A stretch of 64,000 nt of DNA from Symsagittifera roscoffensis (GCF_963678635.1 NC_087064.1:83323847-83387846); one strand, 5' to 3'. Shown: positions 1-11,498, numbered from the stretch's first letter. Translations and numbers: made by a program. The notes: generated by a model from the letters alone, not told the origin.

Positions 1-187
1 CGTTATTAATAGGCAAAAAATTTGAATTGCAACCGTTCTCGTTCCGGTCGAGCTTTGCTCGGTTTTTGACCGTTTTGTTGCTATGGCAACCATGCCTGAA
101 TTTTGACGACTTGTCTTCTTTTTTCTGTTTTTGAGAATATTCTAGAACTTTTTCACTCTCAATTGTAGCATCAGTATCATTCAGCCG
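1..187 (-). pseudogene. gypsy pol: linker toward integrase (cut by window edge)
   Basis: After the RNase H frame stops at 181, a different minus-strand frame stays open from about 187 to the left edge. It encodes a Lys/Asn-rich segment with a HGCHSN stretch. In related elements a polar linker of this kind joins RNase H to the integrase. The integrase HHCC/DDE signatures are not reached, so this is positional inference only. Confidence 0.35.
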
Positions 188-681
188 ACTGTACAAACAG
201 TCGAGTGCTCTATGAAAGCAGTGAAAGTGACCACCAACTTTTCATCCAGTTTAGTTTCTGGCCAGGGTTCTCCTGTCGGTTCTCTAGAGAGATAATCCAC
301 TATCCCCATATCCTTTCCCGGAATATGGACAATTTTGAATTGATAAGGCAATAATCTATCCACCAATCTCGTCAATCTTGATTGATAGGTTTTGTTAGAC
401 CGATTGCCTTCTAAGGCGGATGTTAATGCCTTATGATCAGTGACTATTATAAATTCGTTACTTAATAAGTAATGTTTGAAACGATCAACTGCCCACACTA
501 CCACTAACAACTCAAGCTCATTAGTAGAATACTTTTTTTCTTGATTATTCAGGTAGCGCGATGCGAATGAAATTGGGATCCATTCCTCCTTTTCTGTTTG
601 TTGCTCTAACGATGCCCCTAGTCCACTATGACTTGCATCACATTTGACCCGAGTATTCCTAATCGGGTCATAATAATTCAA
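181..681 (-). pseudogene. gypsy pol: RNase H domain
   Basis: 166-codon open frame. RNase H active-site residues are visible as KCDASHSGLGASLEQ (Asp), STNELELLVVVWAV (Glu) and FIIVTDHKALTSAL (Asp). After these comes the gypsy C-terminal connection VHIPGKDMGIVDYLSREP and an EPWPE-type linker. This domain degrades the RNA strand of the RNA/DNA hybrid. The frame ends at 181. Confidence 0.88.
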
Positions 682-732
682 TTTAGCAATGTTTGCTACT
701 GCTTGTTTGATTTCTTCGAATACCTCAGTGTA

Positions 733-1128
733 TTAGGGTCCCCATTTGAATTTTTTAACTGGGACTCCAATATTTTTCATGTTTTTCTTTTCATTTTCCT
801 CGCGCAGTAATGGTCTAAGCTTGTCTGTCAAATTAGCTGCATTTGGTATAAACTTCGAAAGGTGATTAATACTATCTAGAAAGGATCTAAGTTGTTTGAG
901 CGACTTGGGATGCTCTAACTTAAGGATAGCTGCCGTTTTCGTAATTTTCGGGGTAACACCACTTTCTGAAAGTTTATGTCCGAGCCAGTTTACTTCTGTT
1001 TTAAAGAATTCACATTTCGACAGTTTCAGAGATAAGTTTTCCTTATCTAACTTCATTAGAACGTCGGTAATTAGTTTTTCATGTTCTAGCTCCGATCCAT
1101 TTGAGACGATCAGTATGTCGTCCAAGAA
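733..1128 (-). pseudogene. gypsy pol: RT catalytic box, thumb and connection
   Basis: Continuation of the reverse transcriptase. It opens with F-L-D-D-ILIVSNG, so both catalytic aspartates are present. Next come KLSKCEFFKTEVNWLGHKLS (the conserved C-F-x-WLGH thumb segment) and LEHPKSLKQLRSFLDSINHLSKFIPN, the typical Ty3/gypsy connection. The frame closes at 733 with the KFKWGP segment. RNase H resumes in another frame at 681. Confidence 0.88.
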
Positions 1129-1159
1129 AAAAAAACGTGTTTTTAGAATTGTTTAACGT

Positions 1160-2122
1160 TCAATCCATTGCTTTTTGAAATTCGGCTGGCATATCTGCCA
1201 ACCCGTAGAATCCCGTCAAAAATCGATATGTACCTGTAGCTTTCCCCCCTATGATGTTGAAATTACACTGTCTTGCAGTTTGCGGTGTCAACTTTAGCTG
1301 ACTATACGCATATTTCAAGTCTAACACAGTGAAAAACAAGGTACCTGCTGCTTGTGCAGTTACTATCTGACTGACTCCGTCTAATAGCTCCTCCATATTT
1401 GGCATCTGATACTTGTTTTTGTACAATTGCCTGTTGATGGGCTTTGCATCCAGAGCCAATTTAATTGAGTCATCTTTCTTCACTGTGATGACAATAGGGG
1501 CTATGAAACAATCGCTAGTACACTTGTCTAACCATTGAATATGGCCTTCTAGTAGTAATTTTTCGATTTCCTTCTCAACTTTTCCTTGCACATGGAATGA
1601 TATTCTCCTCCCCTTTTCCTGAATCGGGCAGAGGGGGTACTTGAACGTTGTACTTACTGCATGACGTATTGATCGTCCTTTTCTGTCAAACAGGGTTTTA
1701 AAATCGACATAGAATTTTTCTTTCCACGCCTCCGACTGTTCGCACAGCATTATGTCAAATCGGGATTTTTTCTTCGGAGCGGGTCTCTGCGTAGTGGTTA
1801 TACCCACTTTATTTTGTAAATCTAAACCTAATATACACCGTGTCCTTCGTTCACTAAAAGGAACTGTAGCATCCGGAACTTCCCAGCCGGCGAACCGTAT
1901 TTTTGCCTTCACAGCACCCAATATTGCTATTGGTTTTTTTTTGTAATCCACGAATTGTGCTGGCATGTTCAATTTTTCTACCGGTGTGAACTGCATTTTC
2001 CCTGACGAGTCTAAAATCTGTTTCGCCACTGTCCAATTTATAAATGAGATTGGGCTTCCTGTGTCCACTGTCTTATTTATTATTTGGTTATCAATTCGGT
2101 TTAGGGCTTTTAATGATTTCAT
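1160..2122 (-). pseudogene. gypsy pol: protease and reverse transcriptase fingers/palm
   Basis: 320-codon open frame. The aspartic protease active site VDTGSPISF is near residue 20, and a flap/ILGLD region is near residue 95. The reverse transcriptase follows: a KKDDSIKLALDAKPIN-type fingers motif, motif A FTVLDLKYAYSQLKL with the first catalytic Asp, and a motif B region FYGLADMPAEFQKAMD. The frame ends in a TGA directly after AMD. The catalytic FLDD box appears about 12 codons later in a shifted frame, just after a run of nine or more T residues (minus strand, about 1,126-1,136). The shift may be a real mutation or a homopolymer sequencing error. Confidence 0.9.
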
Positions 2123-2221
2123 CCTTCCCGATGTTGAATCTTTCCGAATGTCAATCTTTTTTGTTTCGAGTTTATTAACTCAATTGCTGCCACTGTTCTC
2201 TCTTACTTTCTCTTCGATGTA

Positions 2222-2983
2222 TCAATTTATCATTTCTATCTGTTTGTCTTTTTGTTCAATTGCCATAACCTCAAATTCTTCGCACGAATCAAATGTTTGA
2301 ATCAAATTACATTCTTCCTCCGAACTCTCTATATTCTCGGTAATTTCACTGACTTGTTGCGAACGACACATCCGAGCAAAGTGGTTTGGTTTATTACAGT
2401 TCTTACATTGTTTTCCCATTGCCGCACATTTTTTCAAATGTCTATCCTCGAAAGGTTTGCCACACCTATTGCATTGTTTCCGATCATCTGCGTTATATTT
2501 ATTCGATATCGCCCTTCCTTCCGGCTGTTTCCGTCTATTCCTTTCGCGATAGGGTTTTCTAATATTCTGATTCCTGTTTCCCACCGCCAGGATCGGTTCC
2601 TGCTTGATTTTAATCTGAGAACCTGGTTGAGTTATTGTTTGTGCAGTGCCCAGTGTGGACGTCTGAAACGCTTGTGTCGATGGTTTGCTCTGCTCGAATT
2701 TTATAGCACGTTTCAACACTTCTTCAGGAGGTAATGTCTCAAACGTGAGTGTGTCCTGCAATGCTGTGCTTCGCATTTTCGAAATGAAGAGATCTCTGAC
2801 TAGTTCATCTTCTAAAGTGTCCAATGCCGATTTGGCTGCTTGAGCTGTTAGTGCGGCATGAAATGACTCTAACGATTCTCCCATTTCCTGCGATCTATTA
2901 AATAACTTATAACGCTCATAGGTGATACTCTGACATTTTTCGAAAGTCTCCTTTGCTAATCTGGCCATCACTTTAAATTCCAA
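2222..2983 (-). pseudogene. gypsy gag, capsid C-terminus and nucleocapsid
   Basis: 253-codon open frame. Its first half is capsid-like, helical and Gln/Glu-rich (it includes FHAALTAQAAKSALDTLEDE). A basic linker follows, then two zinc knuckles near residues 170-207: an atypical C-X2-C-X7-H-X3-C and a canonical CKNCNKPNHFARMC (C-X2-C-X4-H-X4-C). In the family these bind element RNA during particle assembly. An acidic tail (IESSEEECNL) leads to the stop at 2,222, after which pol starts in another frame. Confidence 0.85.
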
Positions 2984-3085
2984 TTTCGAAATCTCAACAT
3001 GTGGATTTTTTTGAACAAACCGTTTCTTTCCTTCCGTCCCAAACGCAAGAAATAGCCTGGATACTAGTCGCTTTTGAACTTCATT

Positions 3086-3433
3086 TTAGTAAATATTGTG
3101 ACCCACTTTAGGTCCTCTTTCTCTCCTCTCTTCATTCTCGGCTGCTACTCGATCTCTTACTAGTCTGTCCCGTGCTTCTCGAGCTGCTGTTGCAGCAGCG
3201 TATTCACCCTCTCTAGGTGTTTCTGGACGGGGTTCCGGCTCCTCCAACACTGGTTTAGGATCTTCCAGCATAACTTCTGGGTTGACATTTTCTTTTACAG
3301 TTACCGCCATCAGGAAATGATCGAACCATGCCTTAAAATTCCAAGGTGGATCGGAGTTCGCTGTGGTCCAGAAAACAGGAACTCCCATGTCAGTTCTATT
3401 ATCCTGAGCCAGAATTCCTGCTGGCTGCGCCAT
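3086..3433 (-). pseudogene. gypsy gag, N-terminal part
   Basis: Open frame of 115 codons starting at the LTR/primer-site boundary. It has a WNFKAWFDHF-like segment followed by a charged Pro/Glu/Arg-rich stretch (about residues 55-110), as in the capsid N-terminus of Ty3/gypsy Gag. The frame closes at 3,086 and the rest of gag continues in another frame from 2,983, so a frameshift or small deletion separates them. Assignment rests mainly on position between the primer site and the CCHC part. Confidence 0.6.
3417..3432 (-). promoter_or_regulatory. Primer binding site, tRNA-Ser(UGA) type
   Basis: Immediately after the LTR, the minus strand reads TGGCGCAGCCAGCAGG. From recalled animal tRNA-Ser(UGA) 3' ends, the expected complement is TGGCGCAGCGAGCAGG, so 15 of 16 bases match. 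The first in-frame ATG of gag overlaps the LTR/primer boundary, so the true gag start is more likely the methionine about 17 codons further on. Confidence 0.6.
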
Positions 3434-3601
3434 GTGATATTCCTAAACTGCGTAGCGTGTTGTGGAATAAAAGTAAGAAGAAATACCGTTAATTTAATGT
3501 TCTTAATCTTGTCTTGTTAACAAGGGTTAGTAGCTGAGATTGGTTACTGTTTTATAGCTTGATATATAAACACTGACCAATTCATCTATAGAGTTTTAAC
3601 A
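3433..3601 (-). repeat. Putative 5' LTR of the gypsy element (169 bp)
   Basis: On the minus strand the segment begins TGTTAAAACTC and ends ATATCACA, giving the TG...CA termini expected of an LTR, and it is followed directly by a tRNA-complementary primer site. A TATA-like stretch (TTTATATATC) lies about 30 bases into it. The partner LTR is outside the window, so LTR identity cannot be proved by comparison here. An identical 169-bp copy stands alone at 16,957-17,125. Confidence 0.55.
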
Positions 3602-4409
3602 TCACCAAATGGCCTTGACCACTCTTACCTAATAATAGCATAATAAATATAATTAGCACATATGGTTACTGCAGATGCAGTAGCTAACGAACTGTCCTCA
3701 AGATTACTTACTGCTGAAGCTGCAGTACCACAGTGATAGAGATTTTTTTCTAATAGCAGATCTCACGCTGTTTTGGATAGTCTTAATTGCTGCGATAATT
3801 AGCAATTTTTGGATGTTTTTTTTTAAATCTTTGTTTGAGTATTGTTAAGGTTAACCAAAATCAATGCCTTTTTGCTGTGTTTTTGTTTTGAAAAGTGATC
3901 AATCTTTTTGGCATTTAAAAAAAAAACACATACTGTCAATGCGAAAAAAATGCTTCCGTTTTTCCAAACATAGATTGAAAAAGTTTGGTGATTTACAAAA
4001 ACATTCTTGATTATTGAGTGACGTCAAATTTTTCCGACAATTTGATAGCCTTGATGGTTTTTGAATGATATTTTGACACAAAATGAAGTAAATATGATCA
4101 CTGATAAATCATTTTAAGATTTGATCGCTCAAAAAGCAGCGTTTAAAATAAATTGATTTAAGCAGATCGCCTTATGCAATTTTTTTTAGAGCTGCGCAAG
4201 GTGAACATATGGGTGTGGATGTTATTATTGAGCCAAGTTCTGCATTCAGCAAGCAATAATTGGCTACTTTAGGAAGTTTTGTTAGTGAAGCAACAAAAAA
4301 ATATTCGCAGATCAGAGTTGCACTGCTTGATTGTCAACAAAAAATTTGTTTTCTCCTTATTTTGTTTTCAGATTGCTCTTTTTCTCTGGTAGAAATTGTT
4401 TAAGCTTAT

Positions 4410-4835
4410 GACAACCAAAACTGATCGTATCAAGGTGAAGCCCTGAATGTTCAGACTGCCATCTAAGGTCTATGGAGCAGTAATAACAAAAAAAAATAAA
4501 TGTAAAAAAAATGACTTTTTTATTTGAGATTTTTGCAAAAATCATCCCCCCGCACGCCAGATAAAGTACAAAGTGAAAGATTTCTCTCCTAGTAACAAAT
4601 CAATTATGGTAATTAACCTTATTCAACCAATTTGGAACAATTTCTAAGACGGATTAAATCTCCGCTTACGCTTAATAGCTCGAAATGTATCGCACGTTAA
4701 TTGTCCCCAGTTGCCCAAAATGGCAATTTGTAAACACCCATAAATTTCCGAAAAATGATCAAAGGTGAAATATTTTCTCAAATTTAAGCTCACTACAATA
4801 ATAGTTTTTGAAAGACATAAAAAAAACCGTAATAG
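4410..4835 (-). repeat. Dispersed repeat A, copy in unit 1
   Basis: The reverse complement of this stretch matches the repeat at 31,228-32,308. Shared landmarks are the motif CATTCAGGGCTTC, a GCTCCATA-flanked segment, a GTGGGGG run and the motif AAGCGGAGATTTAATCC. No coding frame of interest. The second copy is at 17,934-18,359. Confidence 0.75.
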
Positions 4836-5880
4836 TTGTTATATTAAACACTTATTGTCCCAGAGTTTAATGAGAAATATTGTCGTTCACGTTCACCTGA
4901 AACCTCCAGCAGACAGATTTAGGGGGGGGGGGGGGGGGTTCGGACGTCCTTCTTCAGGGATTCGACCCCCTGCCGACCCAAAAGGTCCCCCTTTTGTACT
5001 AATTTGAGGTATTCATTTTTGGCTGACTGGGCTGACTGACCACAAAATTTTTCAAAATGCGCCCTTGGTGACCAAAATACTAATTGTGCCAGTCGGTCAT
5101 ATTTGGAAGTTTGATAGTTTGATCTAGATTTTGGGGAGAAAAATTAATTTTTGAAAATTTCGAATCGAGCTTGTCATGCTCAAGTTACTTGCGACAACTG
5201 AAAATACGAGAAAATAACAACCAGATGAATCGAGTAATAATCGCGGGAAAGTTGCTGAAAAATACAAGAGTAAAACTTCTATTCGCAATTTTATTGGAAT
5301 TGTACGAAGAGAGTAGAGCTATCTTGTTCCTGATAGGAAGACGAAATCGCTGGAAGAGAGAAAGAAGAACAATCAGTTGTACCGGAGTGAACCTTGAGTG
5401 GAAAGGTGGACAGCTGAAGCTGCCCAATGGTTCAAATAGAAAACTTGTGTCTTGAGCAAAAACTTATTTATTTCAAAGTTCCTGAGTTATACTTAATAAC
5501 CAAATCAATTCTAGAGTTGCTTTACATATTAGTTACTCTATTCTAGAGGTCGTGTCGGTATGTAAGTAACCAATTTAATATTCTTGAGTGTGTTTTATTT
5601 TGTTATGTTGAGTTAGGGAGAGTTTTTAGGTTGATCCATCTCAAATGGATCAAAAGTCAACTGTCCAAAAAAACTAACGGTATACGTAAAGTTCCGACCC
5701 TGTTTTTAACTGCGTTCTTGTGTTTTGGGTATTTTGAGACCTGAGCATGTGGGCGTTCTTATTTCTAGAGTGGCGGTTTGTAGTCTCATGTCGCTAGTGA
5801 ACCGAATTGACTCCGATAGAAAAACACAATAGATAGTGTCCCTGACCCTTGAGCCAATGGTTATAGGGCCAATTTTTCTT
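4836..5880. other. Non-coding stretch with a long G-run
   Basis: No supportable gene. A run of about 18 G residues sits at 4,921-4,938 (shorter in copy 2 near 18,446). The flanking segment with CCCTTTTGTACTA resembles, in reverse, the AGTACAAAGGGGGACC segment at 40,397. A 94-codon plus frame at 5,171-5,455 overlaps an 80-codon minus frame. Both are identical in the two units, but the whole tract is near-identical, so this gives no evidence for coding. Confidence 0.6.
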
Positions 5881-5899
5881 AACTTCATTGGTGACTTAA

Positions 5900-6160
5900 G
5901 TAGGCGACTGTTACAAATTTTGAGGGGGGAGCGCGCGCCGAAAAAACGCAATTTTTTGAACAATTGTTTTTAAAAAGTACCTAAAAGCCTTTTTCAGACA
6001 ATTTTTTTTTCAGAAAATTGCCTGCTGCGAAGAAAACTTGGTCAAAATGGGGTCTATATCGTGGTTTGGGAGAACTGAGACTATCAATCTGGTCGACCTA
6101 AAAAGATGACGACAAAATTTTTTTTTGAATTCCCCCTTGAGAAAATCCTAGATCGTCACC
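5900..6160 (-). repeat. Dispersed repeat B (hAT-like terminal sequence), unit 1
   Basis: On the minus strand it begins near GATCTAGGATTTTCTC (6,139-6,154) and continues with TTTTGTCG and a GTCGACC segment. This matches the start of the repeat at 40,093, which opens CAGGGGCGGATCTAGG. CAG-GGGCGGA termini are typical of hAT-family non-autonomous elements in many invertebrates. No TSD was found, so the class is tentative. Confidence 0.5.
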
Positions 6161-6557
6161 TGCCTGAGCCTGAAACCAATCTCTGCTGATTTCCATGCGG
6201 AAGTAGATTAATCACGTGATGTTTCAGCAAATCTGTGTTTCTTTGGTAAAAAGGACTGATATGGTTTTTCTTTGACAGTAAGTTTTATATCCATATGAAA
6301 AAACTTGCAAACACGTGCCTTGCAATGAGTTAAAATCCAGCTGAAAGTGTATCAATCACAGTATATTGTGAGAAACTAAAAGTTAAATTAAATCGTCAGA
6401 GAAAACACTGCGCAATAAATAATTAATGTCTGAGAGCAGGTGTTTTTCGCTCAGCTGAAAACTTACCATCATATCATATTTGAAGAAGCGAGCATACTGA
6501 AAACGCATATTTTTGTGTAGCATATACTTTCTTCGGCCATTTCAATTTCAATTCTTA

Positions 6558-7947
6558 ATGGCTTATCACTCTAAAGGTAAGCTTGAACTTCAAAGATACA
6601 AAGCTGCAAGTATATTTTTGAAAACCTTGTTCACTTCTTTGCCTGAATAAAAAGCAGCAATGTAGAAAGAATCAGATCTTGCCTTAAGCCCTCCTCCGGC
6701 TCGGTTTGGGGCGAACCGTTGCATCTACTTGTCCAGTTGTATTTCGGCAAACAGGCGGATACGAATATTCTATCAAGGCAAAAAATAAACGGTTTTTTCC
6801 TGCATGACCTGTTTTTTATGTTTTGATTGTTTGGTGTGTTTTTCAAACTTTGTCTGTTAATTTCAGCCACTGCTCTGGTTCTTTTGGTCCTCTGGGTGAC
6901 CTTCACTTGTCCCCAGTTGGCCTCTGCCGGAGAGGATGAGGACGAGGACGAGGATGGACTGTGCAAGAGTGACATGGAGTGTGAGTGGTGGGCCACTTAT
7001 GTGGTCAAGAGTGACAAACACATGTGTTGTGATGGACACTGTAAAGAGACATGTCTCAGCGACGCGTAATCTAAATTTGTCAATCTTCATTTCATAAGCA
7101 TATTTTTGCACAGTTTTTTGGGCTCTGCCAATTGCATAAAATCTTTTCTGTTAATGATATGCCGGCAATATTTGTAGCATGCTTTTCTGCTCTAACCTTT
7201 CGGAAAGAAAGCGCTTTCAGCTATTCAAGGACGCTTTTGTTGCGTCGAGTAATTTCTGCGTCAAAATTAAGTTTGACGTTTTTTCGATACCAATAGAATA
7301 ATTTTTATCAATGTTTCAGATATTTCCTATTTAGTAGTTAAAAACATAAACAACTGTCTCACTCGCCTTACCCACACAATTCCAAAAAGGTGTTAAAACC
7401 TATTTGTTTTTGCAGGGCCCTCATTCTGCTGTTCGTGGTGCTTCCATGTGTTGGCTGCATCCTCTGTGTCGGCAGCATCACAGGCGGAATCATGTATGCA
7501 ATCAAACTGGGCAGTACGTCACTTTCCACTTAACGTGTATAAAAGGAAGCGAAGAAACTCAGTCACTCACGGATTGACTTCATAACAATAAAAAACTTTC
7601 AAAAACCGAAATAGCTCTACTTGATCAGAGATCCCCCAAACGTTTTACTCTGTCTTATGAAAACCCAAAAAAGCATGTTAATGAGTCAAAACAGGGTGTT
7701 ATTTATGGTGAGGGAACATTATCCCCTGCTACGGATTTTTAGGCAAAGCTTTTAAAATGAATTGATTTCAGACAAGAAACAGCAAGTTCAAGTAGTTGCC
7801 GGACCCACTGTTGGACACCCAGTCAACTTCCAATACCCAGCTCCCTACCTGGTGCCCGGCTACAGCATGCACCAGCACCCTCCCCCCGGGTACATGGAAC
7901 CATTCACTCCCGTGGAGTCAAATCAGCCAGGGTTCAAAAACTACTGA
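6558..7947 (+). CDS. Shisa-like/STMC6 single-pass membrane adaptor, copy 1 (4 exons)
   Basis: Exons: 6,558-6,576, 6,867-7,065, 7,416-7,513 and 7,772-7,947, all with GT...AG introns; the 492-nt joined frame encodes 163 residues and ends in TGA. The start was chosen because exon 1 (MAYHSK, donor G|GTAAGC) splices in frame to give a clean signal peptide cleaved near ASA|GED (residue 27). After it come an acidic EDEDEDED stretch and six cysteines in the order C-x5-C...CC-x3-C-x3-C. A transmembrane helix (about residues 74-103) contains CVGCILCVG. The Pro/Tyr-rich cytoplasmic tail has a PPGY motif, a PPxY ligand for WW domains. This architecture is that of the STMC6 superfamily (Shisa, VOPP1, WBP1, CYYR1), membrane adaptors in receptor trafficking and signalling. 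Which member it equals cannot be decided. A possible AATAAA lies about 240 bp past the stop. Confidence 0.85.
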
Positions 7948-8377
7948 AAATTGAAAAACAAACTTCTATTTTGCTATAATAAGTATTTTTGACGGTTCTG
8001 ATGTTTTCTTTCACTGTGAATGATTTTGAACAAGAGCGAAGTCTTCTTCTGTGTGTACATCACAAACTCCTCCTAAGATAGTAATCGTACCACCGTAAAA
8101 CTTAACGTGTATGTGCACGCAGGAGCGAAGTCAAGATGTCAAGCTTGAGAGTTTTAATTCCCAATTTGACCTGGCTGAGTCAAAATTATTAATAAATCGC
8201 GCATATCAAATTTTTGAGATATAAATTTGGGTTTATGTTAAAAACATATTAGATATGGCGTCAGAAGATAATGATCATCATCATACATTGGGCGACTCTA
8301 AGCTTTTATGCCAAATGGGAAAGGAGCGAGTGCAATTCTTGTGGTGTGTTTAAGGAAGTTAGTCTCACACCATTTAT
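7948..8377. other. 3' flank of STMC6 gene copy 1
   Basis: AT-rich, with no further exon seen. AATAAA at about 8,190 is a possible polyadenylation signal and is conserved in unit 2 near 21,707. Confidence 0.4.
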
Positions 8378-8508
8378 TAGTAGATACCAGTGCAAATTTC
8401 ACCGTTAGTCTCATTAAGGTATCTGATGCCGTTTTGAGCTTACAAGAGCGACCGATGCCATCCGAGCCGGTAAAGAGTTCTAGCACTCGACCTAGTGGCT
8501 AGATGCTT
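8378..8508 (-). pseudogene. BEL/Pao integrase C-terminal (DUF5641-like) relic, unit 1
   Basis: Minus-strand translation gives PLGRVLELFTGSDG followed by CKLKTASDTLMR and VKFALVS. This matches the conserved tail of BEL/Pao integrases (W-PLGRV-E-...-R-VKVKT...TRP). The expected Trp before PLGRV is a TAG stop in both duplicated units, so the relic was dead before duplication. The DDE core was not found upstream. It lies outside the LTR-bounded BEL element at 11,165 and may be a second insertion. Confidence 0.7.
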
Positions 8509-11164
8509 TCTGGTGTAAAGCCCAAGTATCCACTCGAGGACATTTTTTCGAGTGGTTCTGCCATGAGTGGATGTAGCCCTCTGCCGTAGGTCTTGCCGCA
8601 GAGACAACAATTGAGTCTTATCAGTCTGAGTGATTTTCAGACAAAGACTTGTTGCAAGTAATCTTTGTTGCAAGTCAGCTTTGTTGCATGTAAGTATTGT
8701 GAAAAAGCTTTGTTGCAAATAGTTGCGAAAGTACTCAGTGCTGTGATGCAAACAGCGGCAATGAGCGCGCTCAATCATCATGCGCTCAATAATTTCCTTT
8801 GGGTCTATGTTTATTAGATGCTTTGTTGCGTCTGGTGAAGGTAAGTTTCGTGGTTGTCCTCGCGCGCAAATAATACTGTTGTCGAGAAAAGGGGAGAACA
8901 GTTGCAGTCTAGTTTTTTTGTCAACTTGCCTTGCTGCTTGGTTGGTAGTTGATCATAGTTCTCTACAAACGTTTTTGCTGGGACTGTTAATAAAGGACAA
9001 GCTTGGCTTTTCCACGTTTCTATATTAGCTACACGCTTTACGTTGCCCTTTAAGGTATTGATAAAACTACAACGCGAGCAATTTGATCGAAATCAGTCTG
9101 AAAATCGCGAAAAATCAATCAGCTGAGTAGTCGGTGGGGGGGGGGGGGGGGGGGTTGGCTAGCTTAGCGTTGTCGAGCTCATCCTCAAAGTAGTCTCATT
9201 GCTTAACAGATATTCTGGTGCGTCCAGGAGAACTTTTTTGCTTAGTATTCTGCAGCTGTTCAACTAAGCGCAAAGATGGCAATGGACCGTAAGCTTTTTG
9301 CTATTTGGTGTGTTGGAATTGCTTCATACCATTTTGTTCGTAAACATGTTCATACTTCCTCTTGAAATTTTTTGCATAACATGTTTTTCCTTCATACGCT
9401 TTTGTACGTTGAAGCAGCTTTGTCTACACTGCGTAATTTTCCGGGCAGATTAAGATTACTCAATGGGTGGTGTGGGAGGTATCAAACTAAGTTTCGCTAA
9501 GGCTACTGAAAGAAAAGAAGCAGATTTGACTTTGTTATTTTCCAGGCCGGTAGTATAAAACTTTTCATCAAATTGCTTATTTTCTGGATCGTTTTTTTTT
9601 TTGTAGTGCTCGCAGACAAAATTTTGCTGCCGGATATTGATTGCGCATTTTCACTTCGTTTTCGAAGCTTTTTTGTGGCTCTCTCCGTCATGCTCAAGGC
9701 TGTGTTCCACAAAACATGCTTGTTTTTTTGCACTTTTTAGAAAAAACAGCTTTGCTGTTTTCGCCAGTGACTAATTTTTCCTTTTTTTTAAAAGATTTTT
9801 TTCATTTTTTTAATAAGAGTAGCGTATTTTTGTTTGAATCTAAGGATAAAGTTACTCAATTTAGCCACTTTGACTCAACCCCACTGAAATTATGGTTGAG
9901 CGAGCCAGCTAATGTCCATTTTAAATAACTTTTGGCACCACAGGGGTTTCTGTAGGGACTTTCCTGATATTGCGCTCTACCATGTTTTAGCCTAGATCAG
10001 GAAATTTCATATGTTGAAGCTGGTTGTAGAGTCAGATCGTTCTGTTGAGGTTGTAGGAGTAGACTGATTGTAGAGTGAATGTAGCCTTAAGAGTGTAATG
10101 TGGACTGATACTTAGCCGGACCAGTGAAGAACTAAGCTGTTTGTGTTGGCTTTGTTTACACTGAGATGTTTCAGCTTTTTTGCTGAGGATATGCGGACTG
10201 CTGCAGCAGAGTCCGTGCATGACGTAGCAGTCCAGTTTCGTCCTGTCAATGAAAAAAAAAGTGTTACTGGCATAAAATGCAACTTATTTTTGATATTGCC
10301 TATCTGATTGGTTGAATATGTATCTTGTGTTGTCGTCTTGCTTACTCTAGTGCCGAGCTGCAAGTTGTTGGATTTTTGATTTTACACGGTTTGAGTATGT
10401 GGATGTTTTATACTAATTCTGAGCTGGCCTAAGCAGTTTAAGCGTAGCTTGTGTTTTTTTAACAACTCTGAGCGTTCAACTTGGAGAAAGTTCCACAAAA
10501 TCGGTCACAACCCATTACAGTTTTGTTAGTTATCTGTTGGATATTTTATAGTTGTTGTTTTCGTTAATAGATGAAAAAATTGGTCGTAGTTTCGCCTGCA
10601 CATAAAAGTTAAGTGAAAAAATTGAATAGGTCTGTTGTAGCTTGTTAGTGTGTCGTCCCTCTTGGTTTAAAGTCAGTAGTACAAAAAATTTTGAGTGTAG
10701 CGAAATCGAAGTCGTTCAGCATGCATTTTTTCCCACTTCATTTGTAAGCTTAATTGGTGCTGTGAACAACCAAGTCAGCTCATGTTACTAGATTTCAGGT
10801 CAGCTGTTTAACCGTTGATTTCAAAGCTGTGAATTTTTTCCGTAGAAATGCAACTTATTTGCTAAAACCTTGGTTCATTTGGTATCAATTAGTCAACTTT
10901 TTTGAGAAACCAGACAAACGCGGAAACCAGATACTTTAAGTTATCGAATCTACGCAATAATTCAGGTTTTGTTTGTTTGTACTGTCGTATTATAAACATA
11001 TTGTTCTGTAGCTCTCTACCAAGGATTAAGCAAAATCAGTGAGCAATGACTACAAATATGTAATTTACTCAATGGGGCTTAGACATGAGATGTTGCCAAT
11101 CGAAAACTGAAAGAGTTTGAACCAGTTGTTTCCAACACAAAAATTTTCAAATTACCCAAAAACT
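8509..11164. other. Long non-coding interval, unit 1
   Basis: No gene can be supported. It contains four spaced copies of a TTGTTGCAAGT-like motif (about 8,650-8,725) and a run of about 20 G at 9,136-9,155. It aligns along its length with 22,023-25,418 of unit 2, with many substitutions and small indels. One Lys-rich minus frame (9,503-9,733 here; 23,035-23,400 in unit 2) differs in frame between copies. Confidence 0.6.
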
Positions 11165-11169
11165 TTCAG

Positions 11170-11498
11170 TATTCCTATGACAATAAGGACGGTCGTTTAA
11201 ACTGCGAAATATGGGTATTTGAACAACACTCATCAACTTGAATTTTTTGTGAATATTTCATTAATCATAACTTATTGCAATATGTTGAGGCTGAACAGAG
11301 AGAATTTTCATCAACTACGGCCAATAACAACAAATTTAGGCAAAAAACGAAACAAAAGTAAATTTATTTCAAATTTTAGCTACTAAGGTTAAAGGGTTTT
11401 CTTAAATTTAAGTAACTTTTTTTTCTAAAAACTGACCCAAAAAAATCTATTTGAAATTACTACATTATAAAACAGACGTACAGTCAGCCGCGCTTACA
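11170..11498 (-). repeat. BEL 3' LTR, unit 1
   Basis: 329 bp. On the minus strand it begins TGTAAGCGCGGC and ends TAGGAATA. It aligns with 14,883-15,234 through shared blocks such as GTTGAGGCTGAACAGAGAGAA and AACTGACCCAAAAA. Confidence 0.85.

Larger units (their letters stand above)
1..3601 (-). mobile_element. Ty3/gypsy LTR retrotransposon, partial and degenerate
   Basis: Read on the minus strand, the order is LTR (3,433-3,601), primer site, gag, protease, reverse transcriptase, RNase H, then the left edge of the window. This is the standard Ty3/gypsy order; the integrase and 3' LTR would lie to the left. The coding frame is broken in several places: between 3,086 and 2,983 in gag, between 2,222 and 2,122 at the gag/pol boundary, by a TGA plus a T-run near 1,130-1,160 within RT, between 733 and 681, and near 185. 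The copy is therefore a pseudo-element although most domains are recognisable. The 5' end of the element is also the left breakpoint of the large tandem duplication: only the LTR and the last few bases of the primer site recur at 16,950-17,125. Confidence 0.9.

Noticed and set aside
5171-5455. 94-codon plus frame with an overlapping 80-codon minus frame, identical in both duplicate units
   Set aside because: The whole 3.4-kb tract is near identical, so frame conservation carries no information. No splice signals or recognisable motifs.
6631-6996. Ser-rich minus frames opposite STMC6 exon 2
   Set aside because: They are shadows of the plus-strand acidic repeat and signal peptide; the plus strand has conserved splice structure and a sensible protein.
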